Assembly: GCF_004364315.1 (NCBI RefSeq)
Contig: NZ_SOBR01000001.1
Span: forward strand, 62,001-126,000
Direction: 5' to 3'
DNA length: 64,000 bases
Source of the DNA: Chromohalobacter marismortui
Lineage (GTDB): Bacteria > Pseudomonadota > Gammaproteobacteria > Pseudomonadales > Halomonadaceae
Within the stretch, counting starts at the first letter, position 1; each line of letters begins with the position of its first letter. The notes beneath the pieces were generated by a model. It was not told where the DNA came from and did not search any database. It saw only the letters and a program-made list of their open reading frames with translations. Both the position numbers and the translations under genes were made by a program. This document shows positions 9,255 through 17,218 of this stretch, piece by piece.

Positions 9255-9281
9255 GACGCCCCGCCTCATGTGCGGGGCGTC
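9255..9281. terminator. Strong stem-loop between convergent genes, possible terminator
   Basis: A perfect 10-bp stem GACGCCCCGC / GCGGGGCGTC with a 7-base loop sits 40 bp after the transporter stop and 30 bp beyond the end of the convergent amidotransferase gene. There is no run of T on either strand, so termination efficiency is uncertain. Confidence 0.5.
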
Positions 9282-9311
9282 GTCGTGTGGGAGGTCAGCG
9301 CCGTAAAGCGC

Positions 9312-9980
9312 TCAATGCTTGCGCGCGGCGTCGATGAGGCCCCGGATCAGGCGTTGCTGAGGGCGATTGAACACCAGGAATTCGGGATGCCATTGCACGC
9401 CGATCAGATAAGGACATTCGGGCGCCTCGATGGCCTGAATCAGGCCGTCGCGATCGCGCGCCACGACCTCCAGGGCATCGCCGAGTCGGTCCACCGCTTG
9501 GTGATGCAGGCTGTTGACGCGACAGCGCGAGACGCCGAGCAGCGCATGCAAGCGGCTGCCGGTGGCGATATCGACATGCTTGCGGGGGAGCACGGTGCGC
9601 TGGCGGCGCACATGATCGTAGGTGGTGTAGATATCGCCGATCAGGGTGCCGCCACAGTGCACGTTGATGATCTGCGCGCCTCGGCAGATGCCCAGCACCG
9701 GTAGCTCTTGGGGCAGAAAGCGTTCGAGCAGGGCAAGCTCCAGGCGATCCCGCGCCGGATCGACGCGCACGTCGAGCTGCATTTCGCTGCCGTAGAGTTG
9801 CGCACCGATGTCGTCGCCACCGCCGATCATCAAGCCCGACAGCCCGTTGGGAATCTCGCGCGAAGGCGAGAGCCGCACTGGTTGGCCACCGGCACGCCAT
9901 ACGGCAAGCCGGTCGCATGCCCATGCCAGAAAGCTCTTGTGGTCCGACGTGGTGATGCCGATCAGCGGTCGTGAACTCAT
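9312..9980 (-). CDS. Class I glutamine amidotransferase / gamma-glutamyl hydrolase (peptidase C26 type)
   Basis: 222 aa. The catalytic Cys lies in LGICRGAQ (about residue 98) and the His-Glu pair in WHPEF near 195-199, as in PuuD/YvdE-type gamma-glutamyl hydrolases. MIGGGDDIGAQLYG fits that family. The gene overlaps the upstream amidoligase by 4 bp (ATGA), so the two act together. Putative amidoligase genes paired with such hydrolases are known from comparative genomics (amidoligases described by Iyer, Aravind and co-workers). There the GATase is thought to cut or edit a gamma-glutamyl product. It is probably not the PuuD of the putrescine island, being 26 kb away and tied to a different partner. 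Confidence 0.85.
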   Translation of the reverse strand: MSSRPLIGITTSDHKSFLAWACDRLAVWRAGGQPVRLSPSREIPNGLSGLMIGGGDDIGAQLYGSEMQLDVRVDPARDRLELALLERFLPQELPVLGICRGAQIINVHCGGTLIGDIYTTYDHVRRQRTVLPRKHVDIATGSRLHALLGVSRCRVNSLHHQAVDRLGDALEVVARDRDGLIQAIEAPECPYLIGVQWHPEFLVFNRPQQRLIRGLIDAARKH

Positions 9981-11029
9981 TTATCGACCCAATGTTTCAG
10001 TTTGTCCAGCCATTGTCCCATCGTGGATTGCGCATGGTGGGCGCGATAAGCCTGCATCTGTTGGCGCAGGCTGTGTGGATCGGCGGCTAGACGTTCCACC
10101 GTTACCCAGCGGTTCCATTCCATGACACTGCCCCATTCGAGCGTATCGAGCTGGGCGTTGGGCAGACGATAATGAAAGGTGGGACGCGGCTTGACCAGGC
10201 TTTCCTGGAGCAAGGGATGAGCGGCCTGGGGCGTCAGATGGGCGAACAAGGGGCACATGTCGAGTTCACGGTTGCGGGTTGGATTGTCGCGCAGGTAGTC
10301 GCTGATCAATTGCGCCTGGGTCGGCGCGTAATCGGGATCGAGCACCTTCCAGGCATAGGCCTTGGGGAAGGGGTTGGTATGCGGCAATATCTCGCGCGTG
10401 ATGTCGACCCGAATCTGATCGCGCAGCCAGGCGGCGAGGATGATGTAGGCCTGCAGGTGCGCGAGAACGCTCGCTGTGTCGGGCGCGGGGATTTCGGGGT
10501 TGAGATGCAGCCCGAAACCATAGAAGACGCTGGCATCGGTGCCCTCGGCGCCATGACGGCGCAAGGCCTCGAAGAGGCAGTCGAATTCGCCGAGTTCCGA
10601 CCAGGGGATCGGCGGCGAGACGATTTCGGTCGGCACCAGGCCGGCGACCATCTCACCCAGCCATTCGCGGGAGCGGTGATGAAACTCTGCACGCCATTCA
10701 CGTCCTGCTGACGCGGCCTTGCCGGTTGCCATGCCGTTGGCTTTCATGACCGCGTCGTCGGGATGCACGTACTTGCTGTCCAGCTCGATGATGAACGTGC
10801 CCCAGGGCGTGCCTTCGACACTCATGCGGTGAGGGCTCTGGCGCACGATATCGCCACCGAAACAGTCGGCGACCAGCCGTGCGGCGGTATCGGGCATGAG
10901 ACCGGCGAATTCGATTTCCACGCCGACCCGCCGTTGGCGTCCCTGGGCATTGGTCGGGTGGGGAGGCGGCAATGGCTGCACGGATGGCTCCTCGCGGAAT
11001 TCGCGGTGCCGGTGAATGAGATGGCACAT
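9977..11029 (-). CDS. Putative amidoligase (Amidoligase_2, glutamine-synthetase-like fold)
   Basis: 350 aa. The glycine/acid motif VGVEIEFAG (about residues 35-43) starts the catalytic domain and matches the first metal-binding strand of Amidoligase_2 proteins. Other conserved pieces are FIIELDSKYVHP, EIVSPPIPW and YGFGLHLNPE, the last carrying the His and Glu expected to bind metal and ATP. Related enzymes are predicted to join an amino acid or amine to a carboxylate using ATP. The substrate is unknown. Start codon ATG is preceded by AGGAC at short spacing. It is first in a two-gene operon with a C26-type amidotransferase. No peptide-like substrate gene is visible nearby. Confidence 0.85.
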   Translation of the reverse strand: MCHLIHRHREFREEPSVQPLPPPHPTNAQGRQRRVGVEIEFAGLMPDTAARLVADCFGGDIVRQSPHRMSVEGTPWGTFIIELDSKYVHPDDAVMKANGMATGKAASAGREWRAEFHHRSREWLGEMVAGLVPTEIVSPPIPWSELGEFDCLFEALRRHGAEGTDASVFYGFGLHLNPEIPAPDTASVLAHLQAYIILAAWLRDQIRVDITREILPHTNPFPKAYAWKVLDPDYAPTQAQLISDYLRDNPTRNRELDMCPLFAHLTPQAAHPLLQESLVKPRPTFHYRLPNAQLDTLEWGSVMEWNRWVTVERLAADPHSLRQQMQAYRAHHAQSTMGQWLDKLKHWVDK

Positions 11030-11175
11030 GAGTCCTACAGGTTAACATCGCCGGGCGCCGGAGACGTAATTCCATCCCATGGGGCTGAGGCACGGTACTC
11101 TAAGCGGGTCGTGCATGCGTTATCACGATCCCACCGGCTACGCACCTTCTCCGCATGTGAGCCTCGCCCCGCGCG

Positions 11176-12456
11176 TCATGACGTCTGACGGTCGACGAAC
11201 CAGTGCTTCATGACCTCGGTGATACGGCGCAAGTCATGCCTTGAGGTGATGTAGGCCGGCATGGTGTACAGCCAGCGGCCGAAGGGGCGCAGCCATACGC
11301 CCCGGGATCGAGCGAAGTCGGCCACGCCTTTGAGTGCCTCGGCATCATGAACCTCGATCACCGCGGTGGCGCCCAGCACGCGTACGTCGGCCACGGCCGG
11401 ATGGGCACGCAGCGCCGCGTCGTCCACAAGTTCCTCGCGCAGGACGGTGTTGAGCGTCTTAATGCGGCCGAGGTAATCGTCCTCCTCGAATACCGCCAGG
11501 CTCTCCAGCGCGACGCGACAGGCCAGCGGGTTGCCCATGAAGGTGGGGCCGTGCATGAAGGCATGCAGCTCGCTATCGCCGATGAAGGCGTCGTGCACCC
11601 GGTCGGTGGCGAGCGTCGCGGCGTGGCCCAGGTAGCCGCCGGTGAGGCCCTTGGAGAGCACCATGATGTCCGGCGTCACGTCGGCGTGGTCGGCGGCGAA
11701 CATCCGGCCGGTGCGGCCGAAGCCGGTGGCCACCTCGTCGAAGATCAGCAGCACGTCGAACGCGTCGCACAGCTTGCGTGCGCCACGCAGGTAGTGGGGC
11801 GAGGTCATGTTGAGCCCGCCCGCCGCCTGCAGCAGCGGCTCCATCAGCAGGGCGCCGATCTCCTCGTGATGCGCCTCCAGCACGCCGCGCAGGGCGTCGA
11901 GGTCGGGCTGCACCTCGTCGCGGGTGGCGTCGAAGCCGGCGGTGGGGGCGGGGGCGAAGTGGTGCTGCGGCAGGAAACCGGCGAACAGCGAGTGCATGCC
12001 TTCCTCGGGATCGCACACCGCCATGCAGCCGGCGGTGTCGCCGTGATAGGCCTTCATCAGCGTCAGCATGCGATGCTTGGTCGGCTTGCCGCACAGATGG
12101 TGGTACTGCACAGCCATCTTCATGGCCACTTCCATGCCCACCGAGCCGCTGTCGGAGAAGAACACATGGTTCAGGCCGGTGGGCGTGACGCGCACCAGCT
12201 CGCGGGCGAGACGGTCGGCCGGCGCATGGGTCAGGCCGCCGAGCATCACGTGGCACAGCTCGTCGGCCTGTTGCTGGATGGCGCGTACTAGCCGCGGATG
12301 GCGATAGCCGTGGATCATGCACCACCAGGAGCAGGTGGCGTCGAGCAACGACTCGCCGGTGTCCAGGGTGAAACGCGGGCCGTCGCCGCCGACCACCTGG
12401 GGGGCGGGGGCTTGGGTCTTGAGATGGGCGTAAGGGTGCCAGACGGGAGATGTCAT
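11176..12456 (-). CDS. bioA: Adenosylmethionine-8-amino-7-oxononanoate aminotransferase
   Basis: 426 aa from the ATG at 12456, which overlaps the bioD stop as ATGA (E. coli BioA is 429 aa). The N-terminal VWHPYAH and SWWCMIHGY are BioA-specific substrate-site segments. The PLP lysine is in MVLSKGLTGGYL, and LIFDEVATGFGRTG holds the PLP-binding Asp. It converts KAPA to DAPA with S-adenosylmethionine as amino donor, the third step of ring assembly. It lies last in the biotin operon, instead of apart from it as in Pseudomonas. I see no convincing terminator in the 146 bp that follow. Confidence 0.96.
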   Translation of the reverse strand: MTSPVWHPYAHLKTQAPAPQVVGGDGPRFTLDTGESLLDATCSWWCMIHGYRHPRLVRAIQQQADELCHVMLGGLTHAPADRLARELVRVTPTGLNHVFFSDSGSVGMEVAMKMAVQYHHLCGKPTKHRMLTLMKAYHGDTAGCMAVCDPEEGMHSLFAGFLPQHHFAPAPTAGFDATRDEVQPDLDALRGVLEAHHEEIGALLMEPLLQAAGGLNMTSPHYLRGARKLCDAFDVLLIFDEVATGFGRTGRMFAADHADVTPDIMVLSKGLTGGYLGHAATLATDRVHDAFIGDSELHAFMHGPTFMGNPLACRVALESLAVFEEDDYLGRIKTLNTVLREELVDDAALRAHPAVADVRVLGATAVIEVHDAEALKGVADFARSRGVWLRPFGRWLYTMPAYITSRHDLRRITEVMKHWFVDRQTS

Positions 12457-13163
12457 CGGGATTCCTCGTATGTGGGCAGCGTCAGATAGTCGGCGGCCGC
12501 GACGGCGCGGGCGTCCGGGGTCTCGGCGGCCAGGCGCGGCACGATGCCCAGGCAGGGCGCCTCCAGCGTGCGCTCGAGGGTCGCCAGGTTGTCGCGATAG
12601 CAGGCGTCGTCGGAAGAGAAGGCGGGATCGATCAGGTTGCCCACCCAGCCGGCCACGTGCAGGCCGTCGGCGCGGATCGCCTCGGTGCTGAGCCGGGCAT
12701 GGTTCAGGCAGCCGAGCTGGAGACCGACGACCAGGATCACCGGCAGTTCGAGGCACACCGCCAGGCCGGCGAGGTCCTCGTCGTCGTTGAGCGGTACCCG
12801 CCAGCCGCCGGCACCCTCGATCAGCGTCAGGTCGCGTGTCTCGGCCAACGGGCCGGCGACGTGCGCGACCAGGGCGTCGAGGGTGGGTATCCTGCCGGCC
12901 CGACGGGCGGCCAGATGCGGTGCGATGGCCGGCGCATAGGCATAGGGATTGATCGTAGCGTAGGCCGTGGTCGGCATGCTTTGAGCCTGAAGCGTCAGGG
13001 CGTCGATATTGCGCAGCGCCCCGACGGTGGGCTCGCAGCCGGAGGCCACGGGCTTGAGCCCCAGCGTGGTCAGGCCGTGGCGGCGGGCCAGCGCCAGCAG
13101 GCCGCCGGCCACGAGGGTCTTGCCGGCGTCGGTGTCGGTGCCGGTCACGAAATAGGCGGTCAT
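12453..13163 (-). CDS. bioD: Dethiobiotin synthetase
   Basis: 236 aa. The N-terminal P-loop TGTDTDAGKT (about residues 7-16) is diagnostic, followed by LKPVASGCE and IEGAGGWRVPL. The enzyme closes the ureido ring of dethiobiotin from DAPA, CO2 and ATP. It sits between bioC (1-bp gap upstream) and bioA (4-bp overlap downstream), so translation is probably coupled on both sides. Confidence 0.96.
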   Translation of the reverse strand: MTAYFVTGTDTDAGKTLVAGGLLALARRHGLTTLGLKPVASGCEPTVGALRNIDALTLQAQSMPTTAYATINPYAYAPAIAPHLAARRAGRIPTLDALVAHVAGPLAETRDLTLIEGAGGWRVPLNDDEDLAGLAVCLELPVILVVGLQLGCLNHARLSTEAIRADGLHVAGWVGNLIDPAFSSDDACYRDNLATLERTLEAPCLGIVPRLAAETPDARAVAAADYLTLPTYEESR

Positions 13164-13164
13164 G

Positions 13165-13968
13165 TCAGCGTTCCAGTTCGAGCGTCAGAAGATGGTAGGA
13201 GACGGGCAGGCCGGCGTCGGTGCGCAGCGTCTCGAAGCGCCGGGCGGCGCGGGCCACGTCGGCGCGCGAGAGCCGCTTCCCGCCGCGGGCTACCTGGGCG
13301 CCCACCCCCTTGATGGAAGCCATCACCGCGGCGAGGTCGGGATAATGGAAGCGCTCGAGGCGCGCCGTGATCTCGACCCGGCGGAAGCCGGCTGCGTGGG
13401 CGGCATGGCGGTGGCGGGCCGCGTCGCGAAAGTCGAGCAGTGCGGCCGGGCGCGACCAGGCCCGGCCGACCTCGTCCAGCGTGCCCGGCGCCAGGGTGTT
13501 GATCAGCACGCGGCCGCCGGGTCTCGACACGCGGCGGATCTCGGCGAGCACCGTGTCCAGGTCCGGGCACCACTGGATGGCCAGGTTGGAGACCACGAGA
13601 TCGAGGCTCGTACTGGGTAGCGGCAGATCGGCGGCGTCGCCGCATAGCCAGCGGATCGCGCCGGGATACCGGCGACGCGCTTCGGCGAGCATGCCCGGCG
13701 CCAGGTCCAGGCCGCTGACCGTGCAGGCGGCGCCGTAATGCGTTGCCAGCGCAGCGGTCAGGTCGCCGGGGCCGCAGCCCAGATCCAGCACATCGCCAGC
13801 GTGATCGGGCAGTCGCTCGAGCAGTCGCTTGCCCATGGCGTGCTGGGCGGTGGCGCGACGGGCGTAATGCGGCGCGGCACGGGAAAAGGCACGCGCGACC
13901 CGGTCGCGCCAGTCGCGCGCCCGGGCATCGGTGCCCGCCTCGAGGCCGTGGCATGGCAGCGCGGTCAT
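13165..13968 (-). CDS. bioC: Malonyl-ACP O-methyltransferase
   Basis: 267 aa. It is a class I SAM methyltransferase, with VLDLGCGPGDLT as motif I near residue 60 and LDLVVSNLAIQW as the BioC-typical post-motif. The N-terminal VARAFSRAAPHYARRA is also BioC-like. BioC methylates malonyl-ACP so that the fatty acid synthase can extend it to pimeloyl-ACP methyl ester. Its start overlaps the bioH stop (ATGA). Position in the operon strongly supports the call. Confidence 0.93.
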   Translation of the reverse strand: MTALPCHGLEAGTDARARDWRDRVARAFSRAAPHYARRATAQHAMGKRLLERLPDHAGDVLDLGCGPGDLTAALATHYGAACTVSGLDLAPGMLAEARRRYPGAIRWLCGDAADLPLPSTSLDLVVSNLAIQWCPDLDTVLAEIRRVSRPGGRVLINTLAPGTLDEVGRAWSRPAALLDFRDAARHRHAAHAAGFRRVEITARLERFHYPDLAAVMASIKGVGAQVARGGKRLSRADVARAARRFETLRTDAGLPVSYHLLTLELER

Positions 13969-14720
13969 GGCATCGTCTCCAGGGAGGTCTCGGCGAGTGA
14001 CCGTGCCGGCGCCACGGCGATGGCGGCCAGTGCACGGGTGAGTCGCATCGGTTGGCTGATCGGCGGGCAGTGGCCGGCCCCGGGCAGGCGGTAGTCGGCC
14101 CGTTCGCGGACCGCCGGGGCCAGCAGCGGGTCGTCCTCGCCGGCCAGCCGATGCACCGGGCAGGGCGGCGTAGCCAGGCGCCGGGTATTGTCGATCTCCG
14201 CGAGATGCGTGAGCCCCGCGGTCAGGGTGGCGGCATCGGCGTTGATCTCGTCGCCGAGCAGGGTGCGCAGCCGTCGATGGGCGGCCCGGGGCGACGGCTC
14301 GCCGCCGAGCTGCCAGTGCATGAAGTGGGCGTGGGTCGCCACTGGATCGCGTCGGAAAGCCTGGCGAAAGCGGGTCAGAGCGGTCGGGCTGACGCCCTCG
14401 GGATGCGGGAAGCGTGCTCCCATGCCGAGCAGCACCAGGGCGCGAGGCGCGGGAAGATAGTCGAGCAGGGCGCCGGCCAGCAGGCCGCCCAGCGACCAGC
14501 CGACCCAGACGGCGTCACCTGGCAGATCCTCGGCCATGGCGTCGGCCAGCGCCTCCAGTGAGGCGGGATAGGCCAGTGGTGAGCGGTCGGCGTAGCCGGG
14601 CCAGTCCGGCGTCTCGACTTCTAGCTCAGAGGGCCAAAAGGGCGCGAGAGGGCACCAGATTCGGGCATCGCAGCCCCAGCCGGAGAGCAGCACCAGCGTG
14701 TTCGTCGCCGAATCGCTCAT
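13965..14720 (-). CDS. bioH: Pimeloyl-ACP methyl ester esterase, BioH type
   Basis: 251 aa alpha/beta hydrolase. The N-terminus LLSGWGCDARIW is a BioH-like oxyanion segment. The nucleophile serine is in GWSLGG (about residue 75), the acid in AGEDDPLL and the histidine in GAGHCPP. BioH hydrolyses pimeloyl-ACP methyl ester after two elongation cycles and so ends the BioC-started pathway. It overlaps bioF upstream and bioC downstream by 4 bp each. Sequence divergence from E. coli BioH is considerable, but gene order makes an alternative role unlikely. Confidence 0.88.
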   Translation of the reverse strand: MSDSATNTLVLLSGWGCDARIWCPLAPFWPSELEVETPDWPGYADRSPLAYPASLEALADAMAEDLPGDAVWVGWSLGGLLAGALLDYLPAPRALVLLGMGARFPHPEGVSPTALTRFRQAFRRDPVATHAHFMHWQLGGEPSPRAAHRRLRTLLGDEINADAATLTAGLTHLAEIDNTRRLATPPCPVHRLAGEDDPLLAPAVRERADYRLPGAGHCPPISQPMRLTRALAAIAVAPARSLAETSLETMP

Positions 14721-15877
14721 CTGTCCTCCTCCCGCTGGCAGGCCGCGAGCCCTTCGAGCAGAGCGTCCAGGGCGTCGTCGTCGTGGGCGGCGGAGAGGGT
14801 GATGCGCAGCCGCGCCTCACCCTGGGGGACCGTGGGCGCGCGGATGGCGCCGACACGTAATCCCGCGCGGGCCAGGCGCTGGGCCCAGCGCATGACGCGG
14901 GCGTTGTCACCCAGCACGAGGGGTTGAATGGGCGTCCGAGAGTCGGCCAGCGGCAGGCCGAGTCTTGCGGCTTCGCGACGGAAAGCGACGATGCGTTCAT
15001 GCAGCCGGGCGCGGCGCTCGGGTTCGCGCGCGAGCACATCCAGGGCGGCCAGGGTGGCCGCCGCCACGCCGGGGGGCTGGGCGGTGGTGTAGACGTAGGG
15101 GCGGGCGAATTGGATCAGGTGATCAATCAGCGCCTCGTCGCCGGCCACGAAGGCCCCGGCACTGCCCAGTGCCTTGCCGAGCGTGCCGACCAGCACTGGC
15201 ACCTCACGACGATCATGGGCGCGCCCCACGCAGCCGTCGCCGACCTCGCCGAGCACGCCGAGGCCGTGGGCGTCGTCGATCATCAGCCAGGCCCCGTGGC
15301 GACGGGCGGTCGCGGCGAGCTCTCCCACCTCGGCCACGTCGCCGTCCATGCTGAACACGCCGTCGCTGACCACCAGCGTCGGGGACTCGCCCGGCGTGCG
15401 GGCCAGCAGGCGTTCGAGGTCGTCGAGGTCGCGGTGATGGAAGCGCCGCGAGGGCGCGCCGGCGAGCCTTGCACCATCGATCAGCGAGGCGTGGTTCAGA
15501 CGATCCTGGAACACGCGCGTATGGCGGTCGCACAACGCCTGCAGGACGCCGAGATTGGCCATGTAGCCGGTGGAGAACAGCAGGGCGCGGGGGCGCCCGG
15601 TCAGCTCGGCCAAGCGTCGCTCGAGGCGCTCGTGTATCTCCAAATGGCCGGAGACCAGGTGCGATGCCTTGGCGCCGGCTCCCAGGCGTCTCGCGGCCTC
15701 GGCCTGGGCTTCTGCCAGGCGCGGGTCGTCGGCCAGGCCCAGATAATCGTTGCCGGCGAAGTCGGTGAAGGGCGCGACATCGCTCAGGGTGGGGCGTTGC
15801 CGCCAGCCGCCGTCGGCACGGCGCTGCTCCGCGGCCTCGGCCAGCCGCGTCGACCAGAGGCCCATACGCGATGCCAT
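14717..15877 (-). CDS. bioF: 8-amino-7-oxononanoate synthase
   Basis: 386 aa, as in E. coli (384). It is an alpha-oxoamine synthase. It has FAGNDYLGLADDPR near the N-terminus, the His that stacks on PLP in DRLNHASLIDG, the PLP-binding Asp region in LMIDDAHGLGVLG, and the Schiff-base Lys in VGTLGKALGSAGAF. It condenses pimeloyl-ACP with L-alanine. It lies 3 bp after bioB and overlaps bioH by 4 bp. Confidence 0.96.
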   Translation of the reverse strand: MASRMGLWSTRLAEAAEQRRADGGWRQRPTLSDVAPFTDFAGNDYLGLADDPRLAEAQAEAARRLGAGAKASHLVSGHLEIHERLERRLAELTGRPRALLFSTGYMANLGVLQALCDRHTRVFQDRLNHASLIDGARLAGAPSRRFHHRDLDDLERLLARTPGESPTLVVSDGVFSMDGDVAEVGELAATARRHGAWLMIDDAHGLGVLGEVGDGCVGRAHDRREVPVLVGTLGKALGSAGAFVAGDEALIDHLIQFARPYVYTTAQPPGVAAATLAALDVLAREPERRARLHERIVAFRREAARLGLPLADSRTPIQPLVLGDNARVMRWAQRLARAGLRVGAIRAPTVPQGEARLRITLSAAHDDDALDALLEGLAACQREEDR

Positions 15878-15880
15878 GAC

Positions 15881-16984
15881 TCAGCCCCGGGCGGCGTCGT
15901 AGAAAAGGGCGTCGTCGCGCTGGCGCTGAATGGCATGGGCCAGCGCGGTTTCAGTCTGTTCGTCGTCGCGGCGCGTCTCCGGGGCGATGGGTTCGGGGTG
16001 CAGGCCGAGCTTGTCGAACAGCGCCCGGTCGCGCTCCACCTGGGGGTTGCCGGTGGTCAGCAGGGTGTCGCCGTAGAAGATCGAGTTGGCGCCGGCCAGG
16101 AAGGCCAGGGCCTGGGTGGATTCGTCCATCTGCTCGCGGCCGGCGGACAGGCGCACGTGGCTTTTGGGCATCAGGATGCGGGCCACGGCGATGGCGCGGA
16201 TGAACTCCAGCGGGTCCATGTCCTCGACGTTTTCCATCGGGGTGCCCGGCACCTTGACCAGCATGTTGATCGGCACCGACTCGGGGTGCGGGTCCAGGCG
16301 TACCAGCTGCTGGAGCAGGGCGGCGCGGTCGCGGGGCGCCTCGCCCATGCCCAGGATGCCGCCGGAACAGACCTTCATGCCAGCCTCGCGCACGTTGGCC
16401 AGGGTATCCAGGCGGTCGGCGTAGGTGCGGGTGGTAATGATCTCGCCATAGTACTCCGGCGAGGTGTCCAGATTGTGGTTGTAGTAGTCCAGACCTGCTT
16501 TGGCTAGCCGGCTCGCTTGATGCGTGTCGACCATGCCCAGGGTCATGCAGGTCTCCAGCCCCAGCGCCTTGACCCGTCCGACCATCTCCAGCACGACGTC
16601 CAGGTCACGTTCCCGGGGGCTGCGCCAGGCGGCGCCCATGCAGAAGCGGCTGGCGCCGGCTTCCTTGGCGGCCTTGGCCTGCTCCACCACCTTCTCGATC
16701 TCGAGCAACTTTTCCTTGCCGAGACCGGTGTTGTAGTGCCCGGATTGCGGGCAATACTTGCAATCCTCGGGGCAGGCGCCGGTCTTGATCGACAGCAGGG
16801 TCGAGACTTGCACGGCGTTGGGATCGAAATGCGCCCGATGCACCTGCTGAGCACGAAACAGCAGGTCGTTGAAGGGCAGCGCGAACAGCGCTTCGATCTC
16901 CTCCAGCGACCAGTCGTGGCGTATCGCCGGTCGAGAGGCTGACGACGAATCGGTCCAGGCAGGGGCGCGGGACGCAGCAGACAT
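15881..16984 (-). CDS. bioB: Biotin synthase (radical SAM)
   Basis: 367 aa; E. coli BioB is 346. The radical-SAM cluster motif CPEDCKYC lies near residues 76-83 in the typical context [27 protein letters not shown] and the arginine that ligates the 2Fe-2S cluster in VRLSAGRE are present. It inserts sulfur into dethiobiotin. It is the first gene of the bioBFHCDA operon and starts 15 bp downstream of the nearer BirA-like operator. A short Ser/Ala-rich N-terminal extension is present. Confidence 0.97.
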   Translation of the reverse strand: MSAASRAPAWTDSSSASRPAIRHDWSLEEIEALFALPFNDLLFRAQQVHRAHFDPNAVQVSTLLSIKTGACPEDCKYCPQSGHYNTGLGKEKLLEIEKVVEQAKAAKEAGASRFCMGAAWRSPRERDLDVVLEMVGRVKALGLETCMTLGMVDTHQASRLAKAGLDYYNHNLDTSPEYYGEIITTRTYADRLDTLANVREAGMKVCSGGILGMGEAPRDRAALLQQLVRLDPHPESVPINMLVKVPGTPMENVEDMDPLEFIRAIAVARILMPKSHVRLSAGREQMDESTQALAFLAGANSIFYGDTLLTTGNPQVERDRALFDKLGLHPEPIAPETRRDDEQTETALAHAIQRQRDDALFYDAARG

Positions 16985-16998
16985 GATGTTCTCGCTCT

Positions 16999-17030
16999 TG
17001 GTTAACTTGTGAGATTTTAAAAGTTGACCA
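16999..17030 (-). promoter_or_regulatory. Putative BirA operator, promoter-proximal copy
   Basis: TGGTTAACT-N14-AGTTGACCA lies just upstream of bioB. It fits the known BirA operator plan TTGTAAACC-N14/15-GGTTTACAA at the conserved GT and AAC / GTT and AC positions. It is embedded in a wider 14-bp inverted repeat, CTCTTGGTTAACTT with AAGTTGACCAAGAG, with one mismatch. Confidence 0.65.
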
Positions 17031-17053
17031 AGAGGGTACGAGGCTATGCCAAT

Positions 17054-17086
17054 ATGTCAACTAATCATGTGCATTAAAGTTAACTG
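17054..17086 (-). promoter_or_regulatory. Putative BirA operator, distal copy, overlapping -35 TTGACA
   Basis: ATGTCAACT-N15-AGTTAACTG matches the BirA half-sites with the alternative 15-base spacing. The minus-strand reading of 17055-17060 is TTGACA, a perfect -35 box for bioB, with TACCCT 16 bases further as a weak -10. Repressor binding here would block RNA polymerase. Confidence 0.65.
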
Positions 17087-17141
17087 TGTACCGGGCTGCA
17101 GTACTCGAGGCGCTGTCCGCGAGGAACGTCGGCTGACTTTC

Positions 17142-17165
17142 GGCCGCCCCGGGCTCGGGGCGGCC
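17142..17165. other. GC-rich stem-loop between bioB and recC
   Basis: A perfect 9-bp stem GGCCGCCCC / GGGGCGGCC with a 6-base loop lies 53 bp before recC. No T run follows on either strand, so it is more likely leader structure or a transcriptional separator than a classical terminator. Confidence 0.45.
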
Positions 17166-17218
17166 CTCGCGATGATGTAAGATGCGCAAGGACGCCACCT
17201 CGACCGCCGGGAGCCAGC

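Noticed and set aside
9312-9980. PuuD (gamma-glutamyl-GABA hydrolase) of the putrescine pathway
   Set aside because: It is the right family but is coupled to an amidoligase gene and lies 26 kb from the putrescine genes; naming it puuD would overstate the evidence.
17142-17165. Rho-independent terminator between bioB and recC
   Set aside because: The stem is strong but no T run follows on either strand and the flanking genes are divergent, so no transcript needs to end there.
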